DNA of 64,000 nt from Fonsecaea monophora (Eukaryota; Ascomycota; Eurotiomycetes; Chaetothyriales; Herpotrichiellaceae). Shown piece by piece: positions 1 to 10,781 of the stretch; position 1 is the stretch's first letter; every line of letters begins with the position of its first letter. The translations under genes and the position numbers were made by a program. The notes beneath the pieces were generated by a model that saw only the letters and a program-made list of their open reading frames with translations, was not told where the DNA came from and did no database searches. The stretch is taken from positions 186,001 to 250,000 of the forward strand of contig NW_019173942.1 of NCBI RefSeq assembly GCF_001642475.1, written 5' to 3'.

Positions 1-927
1 TTATTGTCATTTTGTGGTCGTTCGTTGCGTAGATGGCAATTCCCATCCCAAGCATGACATCACAGTCTCATCCTCTCCTGAATACTGGAGCCGCAATGAA
101 GTCATCGATATCTCCACCTTGAGCACTTTTCAGGGGACGTCAACGCATGAATGGAGCGGATCATGACGCCGCGACCTCAGAAGGAAAAAAAGAATGGAAA
201 TGGCCCCTGGAATATGTAGTTGATGATCTTTGAGCCAGTGGGCAATATGGCAACTCAGCACGTGCTTCGTGGCAACTCCTATTGGCTTAGCCTCGCTGGG
301 AAGGAGGATCTACCCTTGTATAGGTAGACCTCTACCCATGAGTGAGGACGGCAGAGAATAAATCTGTTGGAATGATCAGAGGCTAGGCATCCGAAATTGT
401 CCTCTCTTGCGTCCTCTATGGTGCCCGCTCATCTCGTGGCGGGGACAGACCATGTCTCGTCCGATCGCCGAACTTCAGCCTCGCGCGAATTCATACCACG
501 CATGCCTCATGGCAGCCATCAGCTTGGCCTCTATCTTTACCCTGCAACGAACGTGTTATCTCCGTTCGGTGAAGAATGCCGTAGCTGGCTCTGTCGAGGC
601 TCGTGACCAGATATTGCAACACGCAAGTCACCGCTGGAAAGGGCGCTGAAGCCACAGCTCATTGCAGCCCAGATGAAACATGACTCCGTTTTGTAGTGAA
701 AGTCACGGTCTGGTGAATGAAGCGCATCGAGTGGCGGACACGCGACCCGGTGCTGGAGACCATAATTCAGCACGCGGGAAGGGAATGCATGAGCAACCAC
801 TCGTGGAAAGGAATCGTGGTGTGCTGCGGCCGACTCATCTGACTGTGCCGTCGATGGACTTAGAGCCCTTTCCATCTCGTTGGGCTCCATCTTAGGGTCA
901 GTGTTGTGATGCTGCAAAGGCTTTCGA
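1..927. other. Window-edge spacer, no supported gene
   Basis: The reading frames here are short, lack recognisable motifs and overlap each other on both strands. It lies downstream of the nucleoporin gene that ends at 928. Nothing functional could be assigned. Confidence 0.5.
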
Positions 928-1950
928 TCATCTCCCAATTGTCAACTGTGCAACCTCGTCCCTCGCAGCTCCAACTTTATCAGCCACATCGTAAAGGCTT
1001 CTCTGCACCTCTCCGAAAACGTAGCGCAGTAGCTGCATCTGGTGGTCTTTCTCGCTGACGGTTCCACCGTTCCGATCGCCGTAGTTGAGGCGATCATTCA
1101 ACTCTCTCTCCTTGCCGGCGACTTTCCCTTCCAGGCCTTGGACGAAATCCTCAATCTCGCTCAGGAGTTGTCGATTGCCTTGGATCATGTCTTCCATCTC
1201 ATCGGTCCTCGAATTGAATAATTCAATCAAGCTCTTCGGGCCTTGTATCTCCTCCGCATCTTCACCCGGGAGTTGGATCTTGTCTCCTTGAGCATGCCCT
1301 GCCCGGACACTCCCTCTCAACGTCTGAGGATTGTTCCACCACCCGCTGAGACCTGATCCACTGTAGACACCGCTCCCGTTTAAGTTCTCATTTTGCGCAT
1401 GCGCAACCTGTTGGTATTGCCGGGGCATTTTTAACCGGTCGATGGCCCTGAAAACACATTTGGCTTCCAGCTCATTCTTTTTCACACCACCATCCCTTGC
1501 TGCCACAATCGCCTCCGCGTCGTTCCCAAGCCCAGCTTCGACCTCATCCAGCTTTTGACTCACAAAATCCACACTGTTGGGTAGCATTTCTCCCGCAGCG
1601 ACCACGGTTGGAAGGAGATCTGCGACCTCGGAGGCGAGTTTGATCTGATTGAGAATGAGGGTGTCAACTGCCTCGATTTCTTTTTGTAGGTCAGGCGTAA
1701 GCTGGTCGAACTTTGTGGTGGAACGCAGGTGGGCAATATCTATCTGCGGTTGGGAGGAAGGCGCTGCTGCGGATGCATTTGCTGGTTGTTGAGCGGTTGT
1801 GGACTGGCCTCTGTACAGAACAACTTAGGACTTGCAAACAACATGAAGGCATTGCATTGGTAGTACTTACAAGCCCAGGGGAGCCGGCGCGGCAGTACTG
1901 GCTCCCAAGGTTAGGACAGGCTTTGATGCTGAAGCGCCGAAGAGCGACAT
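928..1950 (-). CDS. nup49: Nucleoporin Nup49 (Nup58-type), central channel
   Basis: Two exons, 1871-1950 and 928-1810, with a 60-nt intron (GTAAGT...ACAG), give 320 aa. The N-terminus starts MSLFG and is short and Ala/Thr/Pro/Gln-rich. It is followed by the conserved Nup49 helical region: HLRSTTKFDQL and LQKEIEAVD at about residues 54-75, then FRAIDRLKMPRQYQ near 155. The C-terminal 100 residues are predicted coiled coil. In the family this coiled coil assembles with Nsp1 and Nup57 in the channel of the nuclear pore complex. The usual N-terminal array of FG/GLFG repeats is almost absent; I see a single FG. It is transcribed divergently from the WD40 gene at 2352. The Nup49 call rests on the helical core; the start is the only ATG that fits the splice. 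Confidence 0.8.
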
Positions 1951-2351
1951 GATATCTGTTGACTGTTGGGCGTGTCAACAGTGACTTGACTTCGACGATG
2001 AGATTTGCTTTGGCCAAAATTCCTCGAAAGGTGAAAGACGCGATGCGCGATGGAAAAGTGCGGGTAGGGTAGTCTACACTACCGTAGGCCAGTAAGTACA
2101 GATATCCTCTACGGTGGCGCATTAATTCCCTCTCTGGTCAATTCTCTTCTTTCTGCCTTCAAATTTGTTCTATACACATAGCCTCCGATCACCATTTCAA
2201 GGGCCTGATGGCTCTATCATACGAATGTAAATCTTCACATGGGCTCAAATTCTTGCTCTCCTCCGGACTTGCTGTCATAGACAGGGTGTGCCGCCATGAA
2301 TAACTTCACCTAATCTAACCGCAAAGCCAGCAGGAGTATTGGACAGCGGAT
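1951..2351. promoter_or_regulatory. Divergent promoter, Nup49 / WRAP53-like
   Basis: This 401-bp spacer separates the ATG of the nucleoporin gene (minus strand) from the ATG of the WD40 gene (plus strand), so it must carry both promoters. It is rich in pyrimidine tracts. No canonical TATA box was recognised. Confidence 0.5.
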
Positions 2352-3679
2352 ATGTTTCGTCCAAAATGTGTGGCAACTACTTTGCAAACTCCCTCTGACG
2401 ATACGACGGGAGCCTCTCAACTTGCAACGTCTGGGAATTACTTCAAAAGCGTCCAATGGTTAGTGCAGAATTGCTGTGTATCCAAGGTTTCTATCCCTGA
2501 CGAATGATAGGAGCGCAGATGGGACCTGTCTGATTGCCAACCGTTCGGACAATGGTATCGACACTTTTGTCATGTGAGTAGATGTCACCATGATATTTAC
2601 TACTTACTAACCAGCATGTAGTCCAGTAGACCTCCTCGAAGAAGCCACTGAGCCACGAATGCTGTCACCATATAGCACCATACAGTCGGCAGAGTCCGTC
2701 AAGGCTGTGGTCGGCTACCCATTCTTCAACCTTCAGGACCCCTCCACTACACTGATCCTATCATCCATGAAAGATCATCCAATTCGGCTGAACTCTGCTC
2801 TAACTGGCCATCTGGGTGCATCTTATCCTCTTGTCAATCCCATGACTGAGGAGTTCATCAGTCCCCATGCCCTGATGTTCAGCAGTCAAGGTGATCGTAT
2901 CATTGCCGGTTCAGAATCCCTCATCTCAATATTTGATGCATCTCGACCGGGGCAGGATCCAATTTCTTCGAGATCCACCGGACCCAAATGGAGGAAGGCG
3001 GCCGAATACAGTGGTGCTGTCAATATGCGAGGGATTGTGTCCGCGCTCGGCGTTGAACCCTCCAGTGGTCTTCTAGCAGCCGGCACTTACAGTCGCTATG
3101 TTGGGCTGTACGATTCCTTGGGCCAGGGCGACTGCGTTGGGGTCTTCTCTGTTAAAGGTACAGGTGCTGATTTGCAGATTGGAGGAGGAGGAATTACGCA
3201 GGTCCTCTGGAGTCCCTGCGGGAGATATCTTTACATTGCGGAGCGGAAAAGCAATGGCGTCATGCTCTATGATATCCGCAAAACCGGCCAGCTGTTGGCA
3301 TGGCTGGAAGGCCGAGCGGCGATGACCAATCAACGCCTGGCCATTGATCTTGTCAGCACTGGTGATCAAGGAGGCAACGAAATCTGGGCTGGTGGTCTTG
3401 ACGGGTTCTTTAGAGTGTGGAAAGACCCTCAAGAAAAAGAAGGTCCTGTTGCACCTACGTTCGAATTCAAAGGTCACGATGGTAAGCAGATCAGTTTTCT
3501 CGCTTCTTCAGACTCAGATGCTGACATCTGCCAAAGACGCTGTCTCGAGTGCAGTCGTTCATCATGGTGGTGGTGTGCTTGCCACTTCATCCGGTCAACG
3601 ATATCTTGCCATCGAAGATGAAGAAGAGCGAGCGGAAAAGGTGATGCCAGGGTACAATCTGAAGATCTGGGAATTGTGA
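2352..3679 (+). CDS. WRAP53/TCAB1-type WD40 repeat protein
   Basis: Four exons (2352-2458, 2511-2573, 2622-3481, 3537-3679) give 390 aa; introns are 52, 48 and 55 nt and all join in frame. The order of motifs matches the WRAP53/TCAB1/Swt21 family: FKSVQWSADGT, then SSMKDHPIRLNSALTGHLGA, ASRPGQD, a serine/glycine blade with TYSRYVGLYD, TNQRLAIDL, and the diagnostic ATSSGQRYL followed by an acidic tail. WRAP53 binds the CAB box of small Cajal body RNAs and telomerase RNA in animals; yeast Swt21 is linked to splicing. In this fungus the role is inferred as nuclear small-RNP biogenesis. The last exon would be missed without the intron at 3482. Confidence 0.85.
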
Positions 3680-5392
3680 GATGTTGTCATTGCCAACTAT
3701 GGTCACGGATTGGTCTTGATATATTGACATTGCACCCAATCTGCCCATTTCTGTGACTTCTGAGCCATCCCAGTCGTAAGCGCCTATGTCGCAGCCTTCA
3801 CAGGTAAACATAATCGGATTTACCATGAAAACGATGCTGGAGAGTATTGTATTGAGAGTGAGGCCTTGGGAAGTCATTTGACGCCATACTGTTCATGGAC
3901 TAGCGTGAAATTGGTGATTGGCTTGACTCTGACTTCGTTGTTCTGTTCTCCTTTTCATCGCTCCCTCATTGCATTCCACAAGACACAATGTATGCTTTTC
4001 TGTTCAGCATGAGGGCCGTGCACCACATACATTCCGGTTCTCTTGGACTTTGCAGGACTCACGACCTGGTTTATTGCGACTCGCCTGCTCCAACCCTCTT
4101 TTTTTTCTTTCGTCGTTCGGGTCGTTAGAAGTGCCCAGCGCTACATTCGACCTCCCTCTTTGCTGTCGCGGGCAGGCTCTCTGTTAGATGCATCACATCT
4201 AGCTGTGCAGTGACCTGATATCATAGCGTTCCTTTCCAGGTACTCGTTAGCAGACATGTTGATAAAGCTGTCCCGAACTGCGCGACCGTCTGAGACGATG
4301 CTGTCGTTCTTGTCTTCAATTTTTCATCGTTCGTGAAGCAGGCATGTCATCACGCGCCTCCTCAACGGTCGTACTTGGCGACTCTGTTGTCCGCTTGATT
4401 CGCTCTTCGTTAATCCTTACGAAACCTTTCACAGCTGCGCCTTGTCATTTTCTTTGTCTTTCCACCCCTTGTGTTGTCCACCGTCAAGACAAAGACTTCT
4501 TTTCACACAACCCCAGCAACCAAGTTCCGAGCTCTTCGCAGAGATACCCTCAAGGCCTCGAGGTCCTATACAGGATCTCGAGGCCAGGCCTGTCATCTCC
4601 GTCATTGAGAACCCCAAGACTCTCCAACCCGCAAGTTTCATTTCCAATCAAAGACACCACTTCTTCAGTTCAAGAAGCAGCCCATATGGTAAGCCAACTG
4701 CAAATGTTGTTATTTCTCACTCAATCGGTCCAATTTGAGCGTCAGAAGCTGGCTGTCAAGATGCTCAGACCGCTCTGTCCTCAGGGTGAGATTGAGGCGA
4801 CTCAATCAACAATTTTCTGAAACGATCAAGAGGGTTTGGAGTGTTCACGTTTCAACTTCGATTTTCCAAGGGAAGCAGCTCATCATTTCAGGTCAAAGTG
4901 ACAGGAAAGAGTCGGGGTTATCACATGTCTCTGAAACTGAGCGAGCCGTGCCGACAATATGCCAGAGACCTGATACGGCACCATGTGCCATCGCTCTGTC
5001 ACGATGCTGCTGCGTTTGAATTTCAAACATGGCAGAACTTCGGGTGGCATCAGCGACATATTCACTTCACTTCTCAAGCGACAAATTTCTTTGTCAGTGA
5101 GTGACAATACCCGAGTAACAAGGCATGCGCAGTGACTACAACAGCTTCCACATGTCAGGGCAGCGAGTGACGCAGTCGACGAGTTACTGCCGCACCGTCA
5201 CCTGAGGCATTATTCTGGCCTGCCTTCCCATTGTATATAAAAATACGTGCCTTGGCACAGTGATGTGTGGGTTTTAAATATCTGATTCCTGCTCGTCTTC
5301 AATCTTGCTTTTGTAACTAACCATCTTCAAGACTTTTGCTAGCGACACAATCACCCTTCTTTACCTGATAACCCAACTCGACTCCATCAGCC
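3680..5392. other. Long spacer and leader upstream of the 5393 gene
   Basis: About 1.7 kb without a supported protein. The sequence is rich in pyrimidine runs and contains overlapping small frames (for example 4344-4820) with no motif. Long leaders like this are common before fungal regulatory genes, and the small frames could be upstream ORFs, but this is inference. A TATA-like site is listed separately at 5234. Confidence 0.4.
5234..5240 (+). promoter_or_regulatory. TATA box for the gene at 5393
   Basis: TATATAA followed by an A run lies 153 bp before the ATG at 5393. A CT-rich stretch between 5290 and 5370 follows, as expected for a transcription start region in a filamentous fungus. Confidence 0.5.
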
Positions 5393-7027
5393 ATGAGCTC
5401 TCCCCAGGAACAGGGTCACCACGATCCTGAGACTTGTCCCGAGATTCAAGAAAGACTCAACAGCGAAACTGCCGTTCAAAACATTCTTCGAGTGGCCCAG
5501 CAGATTGCCCCTCCACACCGAGGGGTCTCTGAATTTTTGAACCTCGACCTTGCCGATTTGGCAAAGTCTGCGGATCTGATGGTCGTTGAGGATGCAGATG
5601 GCCTGGATACGATCTTCGAGACCGCACTGCAAGCACGCATCTTTCGCCAGGCTCTACTTCCCAACAAGCGGGGGAGAGACACAACCATACCCAGCACCCA
5701 AGAACAGCTTCGTGCCCATGTCAAAGTTCTCTTCAAGGCATTCAAGTGTGTTCCTGAAGATTGCAGTTGCCAAGATGCAATCAAGAGACCTTTCCGAAAT
5801 CAGATTCATGATAATTACCTTGTCGAATGTGTTTGCTGGGAGATTCTAGAGGCATGCATCGAGCGCTCAAGGAAAGATGCAAACCTTGTCGACGCATGGG
5901 AGCCGGGCAAGTTCAAGTACAAGCGAACCAGTGATTGGACCTTTGAAGAACGATTTGACAGCATTGTGGAGACCATGGCAACTTCCAAGACCATCTGCAA
6001 ACACCTCTTCGATGTCAAGTACATGTTGAAAGTCGTCGACGACCCAAGGACCAATGCTGAGCGTGTCGAGGCGAATAGAAAGCTCAACGGCCTCAAGGCT
6101 CGAGTCATGAAGAGAGGCAAGGAAGCAGAGGCCGAGGACAAGAGACAGGTCAAACGTGTCAAGACTGAAGAGAGCGACGATGAGGAAGCAGATGACGACT
6201 TCTCGCCTCCGCCTGTCAAGCAGGGTTCTCGACGCAGTCGACAAACCTCTGCTGCTGCTCCTGCTAGGACGACCCAGCAGCCAATGACCACACCAACACG
6301 TCTGCCACTCCCTGTCTTCCATCCAGCATCTGCACCTGCAAACATGTCTATGACACCACCAGCCATGTTTCGACCTCGCAACTCACAGAGTCTTCAACCA
6401 AGCCCGCTTCCACATCCCCACGACATCTTTGACAACGGTCCATATCGCCGTGCCATTCCTTCAGGGATGTTTGGCGATGTCCTCCGTCCACAATACTCGC
6501 AGGCCTATAGCCAGACAATGCAGACACCGTCACCAGTGCCACGGAGCGTCATGCAACAGTACCCACCGATGTTCGCACAAGGTTATGCGACAACTTCCGA
6601 CGTTCGGTTTCGGCCACTTCACACCACACCCCGCTCTCGACCCACATCCAGTGCTTCAACTAACCATACCGAGTCAGTGACTCCCAGCGACCAAGCCTCA
6701 GCGCATGGTTGGCTAACTCAGCCCATGCAGGACAGCTTCGGGATCAACTCTGATTACAGCTCTGGGGCATCGACCATCTCTCTCGATCCTTTTGCTTTCT
6801 CGGCCGGTGACAATCCACAATGGACACACAGCTACGACTCCGGGCTGGGCGGCTTGACTGACGCTGTCACCACCTTTGGCGAGGACAGCGGGATCATGAC
6901 AGAGAGACCTCAAGGACACGCCAACATGGCGGACATTCTTGCGCGGGAAGAGGCAGAGCACACGAATGGACGCGGTGAATCGACCGAGTCAGAGCACGAA
7001 GAGGACGGAGACTACGGCGGCGATTGA
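5393..7027 (+). CDS. Nuclear low-complexity protein, unknown function
   Basis: Single exon, 544 aa, not recognised as a named family. Residues 1 to about 235 look folded and mostly helical, with several Cys around 122-150 (KCVPEDCSCQ, ECVCWEILEAC) and a conserved-looking block DWTFEERFDSIVETMATSK near 185-203. After that come a basic-acidic stretch with a likely bipartite nuclear signal (KRQVKRVKTEESDDEE, about 250-265) and some 250 residues of Pro/Ser/Gln/Thr-rich disorder, ending in an acidic tail. The layout of an ordered N-domain, an NLS and a PQST-rich tail resembles a chromatin or transcription cofactor, but no DNA-binding motif is visible. The first ATG lies in a good context after a TATA-driven leader. 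Confidence 0.7.
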   Translation: MSSPQEQGHHDPETCPEIQERLNSETAVQNILRVAQQIAPPHRGVSEFLNLDLADLAKSADLMVVEDADGLDTIFETALQARIFRQALLPNKRGRDTTIPSTQEQLRAHVKVLFKAFKCVPEDCSCQDAIKRPFRNQIHDNYLVECVCWEILEACIERSRKDANLVDAWEPGKFKYKRTSDWTFEERFDSIVETMATSKTICKHLFDVKYMLKVVDDPRTNAERVEANRKLNGLKARVMKRGKEAEAEDKRQVKRVKTEESDDEEADDDFSPPPVKQGSRRSRQTSAAAPARTTQQPMTTPTRLPLPVFHPASAPANMSMTPPAMFRPRNSQSLQPSPLPHPHDIFDNGPYRRAIPSGMFGDVLRPQYSQAYSQTMQTPSPVPRSVMQQYPPMFAQGYATTSDVRFRPLHTTPRSRPTSSASTNHTESVTPSDQASAHGWLTQPMQDSFGINSDYSSGASTISLDPFAFSAGDNPQWTHSYDSGLGGLTDAVTTFGEDSGIMTERPQGHANMADILAREEAEHTNGRGESTESEHEEDGDYGGD

Positions 7028-7980
7028 CCCCGTCATCCCATCAACCTCCTTTCTTCAACCAACCGTGGCCCATGTGACTCAATATCAGTCTAGCCACAAT
7101 AACCCGACGACACATCTCCCGCCTCTTTTCTCTCTTTTCTCGACTTCGACAATACTCCTCTCCACCCGAGCTTCCAATTGTACAGTACAGAACATGCCAT
7201 GTCATGTCAAGTCAGTGGTGGTATGGAAGGGATGGGATCACAGCACACACACACATATCACAGCCTCGCTGATAATAAACCGGCAACAAACACCCAACAT
7301 TGACTCAGAGAGGGTCTTTCATTGTTGCGCCGACCAAGAATTCTTTGTTCCTCTTGCTCTCTCCCTTTGTGGGAATCTGTACAACAAAGAGTCATAGACA
7401 AAAGGGACATCAGGACCTGGAGGGATGGGAATGGGGAATGGGGGGGAATGGACAGTGGCTACAGAACCCACATTGTGCGTGTGTGTGTATTTTGCATCAT
7501 TGGTCTTGTCCTTTTTTTTTTCTCTTATTTTCGGACAGAGTTCAACCTAGGAACGACAAAGGCTTGGTTGGGTATCAGTGCAGAGGAAAACGGACGTACG
7601 TACATACAGACACACATGTAATAATTATGGTCCTGAGCGAGCGATAACTCGAGTGGGACCTGGAAAATTGGATTGGGATTTGAATAAAAAACTGCAGAAA
7701 GTGTCATTTTCTATTCATCATTCGACAATCTCGTGTCTGTGTGTTGTTGCGTGTGTTTGAGATCTGTGATTGAGATCGAGGAGAGGTGCATTAATAGTGG
7801 TGGTAGTACTCCTGTAGTACTACATACCACCGTAGTATCCAGAAAAAAATGATTCGTTTTCATCAGATTATCTTCGTAAGTAACTATACACCTGTTCAAT
7901 GCACAAAGTGCGTACAGCATCAGTGTAGATCTTCATTAATGTCTGCATCCATCTGCCCTTTTTCAATGCGTCGATCGTCT
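7028..7980. other. Convergent 3' spacer with imperfect hairpin
   Basis: This separates two convergent genes. It holds T runs, CA/TG-rich microsatellite-like stretches (about 7240-7260 and 7475-7490) and an imperfect inverted repeat at 7799-7831. It probably contains both 3' UTRs and poly(A) signals. No gene was seen. Confidence 0.5.
7799..7831. repeat. Imperfect inverted repeat (possible hairpin)
   Basis: The left arm GGTGGTAGTACT (7799-7810), a 5-nt loop and a right arm AGTACTAC..ACCACC (7816-7831, with a short insertion) can pair. It lies between two convergent 3' ends. Confidence 0.45.
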
Positions 7981-9120
7981 TCAAGCCTTCTTCCCCCCTC
8001 CACCTCCGCCGTCAAAGCTCAGGCTATACCCGCCGCCCTCGCCCTGAACGACCTTGAAATTGTCCGTGCTCAGCCCAAACGGCTTGAGGATGCCGTTGCC
8101 CAGATCTTTGAGTTTGCCCATCATCTCGCTGACTTCTTTCTGCTTGGCCTCTTCGACCCGGGGCGGGAGGAGCACCAGCGCGTCACGGACGGTCTTTTTG
8201 TCCGACGCAGGCAGGGTCTCCCAGTACTGCGGCGTGGAGGAGAGGGTCTTGTAGTCTTCCAACGCGGCGCTGAGGTTGGACCAGGTCGAGCCTGGTGCGG
8301 AGGAGGTTTTTGAAGGTGGTGTGGGTTGGTCTGCCAGGGCAGACGTTTTTGAGGACGGCGACATGGACAGGTTTGACCTCGCGCGGGCGCGGCGCAGCAG
8401 AAGCTTGACCCGGATCCGCGTGATGTCTGCTTTTCTCGAGTCTGAGAGCTGGAGATTTTTCAGCGCGGCAGATTCGTCCTCCTCGTCCGAGGGGAGTTCG
8501 ACGACAGTGTCGTCTCGTTCCCCGGCCTTCCCCAGGTTTGTAGACCGCGATGGCGGCGCTCCTTCGTCTTCCGACTCAGCGTCTGAGTTTAACCGCCCGG
8601 CCCGACTCTTGCTGTTGGTGTGTCTGTCCGACGACGATCCCTTCCCGCCAGTGCGCTTCTTTGTGCCTTTCTTTGTCTTCTCTTTTCTCTTCGTCGGCAG
8701 TTCTCGTTCCAGCCCGTCCAGACCCCTTTCGCAACTCTCGACCGCGTCCTTCCACTGTTCAAGCTTCAAGTGGCAAGCCGCGATGTTGCTTTGTAGCACG
8801 GCCATCTCGTAGTCCAGATAGCGCGGCAGTTCCGCTAGCGCGCGGTCGTAGGTCTGGATTGCGGACTCGTAATCTTGACGCGAGAAGAACGTATTTGCCT
8901 GTGTTTTCAGGTCATTGGAGAGCGATACCATGCGAGATTCCTCCGCCGGGGAGAAGCGGTCTTGCTGTACTGAGTGGGCGGAGTGGAACGAGGTGGTCGA
9001 CGAGGTCGAGGAGCGGCGGGACCATGATGGCGGATTGGGATGCGCTTCTGTCGGAGGAGAAGATGGCGGTGGTTTTACTCGTTCGGGACGAGTCTTGGGT
9101 CCGTCTGCTTTGAATGACAT
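7981..9120 (-). CDS. TTC1: TTC1-like tetratricopeptide repeat protein
   Basis: Single exon, 379 aa. Residues 1-60 are Ser/Pro-rich and disordered. The first TPR is clear at about 67-130 (NTFFSRQDYESAIQTYDRAL; NIAACHLKLEQWKDAVESC). A long basic and acidic low-complexity insert (about 140-225) interrupts the TPR array, which resumes with RIRVKLLLRRARARSNL and LSAALEDYKTL. The C-terminal signature MGKLKDLGNGILKPFGLS...FKVVQ is diagnostic of TTC1, which in animals works as an Hsp70/Hsp90-linked adaptor. The tail is Gly-rich and ends GGKKA. The insert within the array makes the protein longer than animal TTC1 (about 290 aa). It is divergent from the HAD gene at 9527. Confidence 0.85.
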   Translation of the reverse strand: MSFKADGPKTRPERVKPPPSSPPTEAHPNPPSWSRRSSTSSTTSFHSAHSVQQDRFSPAEESRMVSLSNDLKTQANTFFSRQDYESAIQTYDRALAELPRYLDYEMAVLQSNIAACHLKLEQWKDAVESCERGLDGLERELPTKRKEKTKKGTKKRTGGKGSSSDRHTNSKSRAGRLNSDAESEDEGAPPSRSTNLGKAGERDDTVVELPSDEEDESAALKNLQLSDSRKADITRIRVKLLLRRARARSNLSMSPSSKTSALADQPTPPSKTSSAPGSTWSNLSAALEDYKTLSSTPQYWETLPASDKKTVRDALVLLPPRVEEAKQKEVSEMMGKLKDLGNGILKPFGLSTDNFKVVQGEGGGYSLSFDGGGGGGKKA

Positions 9121-9526
9121 ATCTAAATTTCCGCCACTGTATGAAATTACCTCGAACTGTGCGAAAGGATGATGTCTCTATCGTGAAGTACTTAGACAAT
9201 GAATGGGAAAAATAGACAAGGCTGAAAGTGGTGCTCGACAAGGCTGTCCACGCGACCCACAGATGACGTTGCATCCTCGTGTTCGGCTGCTGAAACCCCA
9301 CCAAATCCAACCTTGATCGAGATAGACGGGCAAAATCCAAGATCCGTAGGAGGAACGTGGTACCTGCAAGGGGGGTAGTATCGACACTCGACACTGCAGG
9401 TACAAAAGCTTGCGAGATCCCTCGACGCAAACTCTTGCCCTTCCCCTCCAGCCCCTGCCATTGAATTACAGATTGTATCTGATTCGCGGTTGTCTTCCCC
9501 TCCCAAAAACATCAGAGTCCTTCAAC
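9121..9526. promoter_or_regulatory. Divergent promoter, TTC1 / HAD phosphatase
   Basis: A 406-bp spacer between two divergent start codons. The side near 9527 is pyrimidine-rich. No TATA box or known operator was recognised. Confidence 0.45.
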
Positions 9527-10665
9527 ATGGCGCCGGAGAATAAAACTTCAATGCACCCCCGAGAGTACGTACCTCGCAGCCCTCGTATACCGCCTGCGTG
9601 CGGTTCCCTGTATGAAAATGCTAACCGCTTACTAGCTTCCAACCCGTCCGTGCCTGCATATTCGACATGGACGGCCTCCTCATCGACTCCGAAGACGCCT
9701 ACACCGTCGTCACCAACACGATCCTGCGGGAAAACGGCCGTCCCGACCTGCCGTGGAACATCAAAGCACAGCTCCAAGGTCGACCTGCTCCCGCCGCTGG
9801 GAAGATCTTCCACGAGTGGGCCCAGCTCCCCATCTCGAGGGAGGAGTTCATGCGGAGGCAGACAGAGTTACAAGCCGAGGCGTTTGTGAATTGCAGGCCG
9901 CTCGCGGGTGTGGAGAAGTTGCTGAAGAAGCTGCAAAGAGCGCACGCAAGGAGCGACGGGGCGTCCGTCTCCCCGGACCCGGCGAACAAGAAGAAGGTTC
10001 ACATCGCATTGGCGACGAGCTCACATTCCAAAAACTTTGAACTCAAAACTAGTGGGATGAAAGACCTGTTTAGTCTCTTCCCTCCCCGACATGTCATTCT
10101 GGGCGATGACCCGCGGATACCCAAGGGGAGAGGAAAGCCCCTGCCAGACATTTATCTGTTAGCATTGCAGACCATCAACGAGACCCTAGCCATAGAGGGT
10201 GAAGGAGAACGACCAATCACGCCAGACGAGTGCCTTGTCTTCGAGGACAGTGTACCGGGGGTAGAGGCCGGCAGAAGGGCAGGGATGCGGGTCGTATGGG
10301 TCCCACACCCGGGACTACTCGACGTGTACAGTGGGAGAGAAGAGGAAGTCCTTGCGGGACAAACCGGTGAGCATAAAGAGGACGATCTAGACCACACCGA
10401 GGGCGTTCCCCTCATGGGCAGTCCCGGGTACCCTGGGGAACTTATGGACGGATGGGCAGAGACGCTGTCCTCGCTAGAGGAGTTTGATTTCTCGAAATAC
10501 GGCATTGAAGTTGGCGATGAGAGAGACGCCTCAGAACACAGTCAGCACGCTGCCGACGGCGGCATGACGGACAAGGAATTGGAAGAAATGACGGCGTTGG
10601 CAGACGGTAAACGCCACGCTCCGGAAGAACCATCGCCTCCGCAGATTCCCAGGACAAGCTTATGA
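9527..10665 (+). CDS. HAD-superfamily phosphatase, pseudouridine-5'-phosphatase-like
   Basis: Two exons, 9527-9564 and 9636-10665, with a 71-nt intron, give 355 aa. All four HAD motifs are present: FDMDGLLIDSED (nucleophile Asp23, acid Asp25), the Ser of ALATSSHSKNF, the Lys of GKPLPDIYLLAL, and CLVFEDSVPGVEAG with the Mg2+-binding acidic pair. The helical cap between motifs I and II (LPWNIKAQLQGRP) fits subfamily I, as in GS1/HDHD1 pseudouridine-5'-phosphatase. A C-terminal extension of about 90 residues (from about 265) is acidic and Gly/Pro-rich and is not part of the HAD fold. Without the small first exon the protein would lack 23 residues before the nucleophile, so the spliced model is preferred. 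The exact substrate is inferred. Confidence 0.85.
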
Positions 10666-10781
10666 TGGCACTCGGGTGTTAGTGTCAGAACGCAGACGAA
10701 GCGTAAAAGATAAAGAGCAAGGATCGAGCATATTAAGCGTGTAAAAGGCAGGAAAGGTATATATTGATCGCATTCCAAGAT

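Noticed and set aside
537..938. Minus-strand 133-aa frame next to nup49
   Set aside because: Overlaps the nup49 stop, low-complexity composition, no motif, and no splice partner joins it to a neighbour.
4344..4820. Plus-strand 158-aa frame before the 5393 gene
   Set aside because: Ser/Pro/Leu-rich composition typical of pyrimidine-rich leader DNA; overlapping frames of equal length exist; kept only as a possible upstream ORF.
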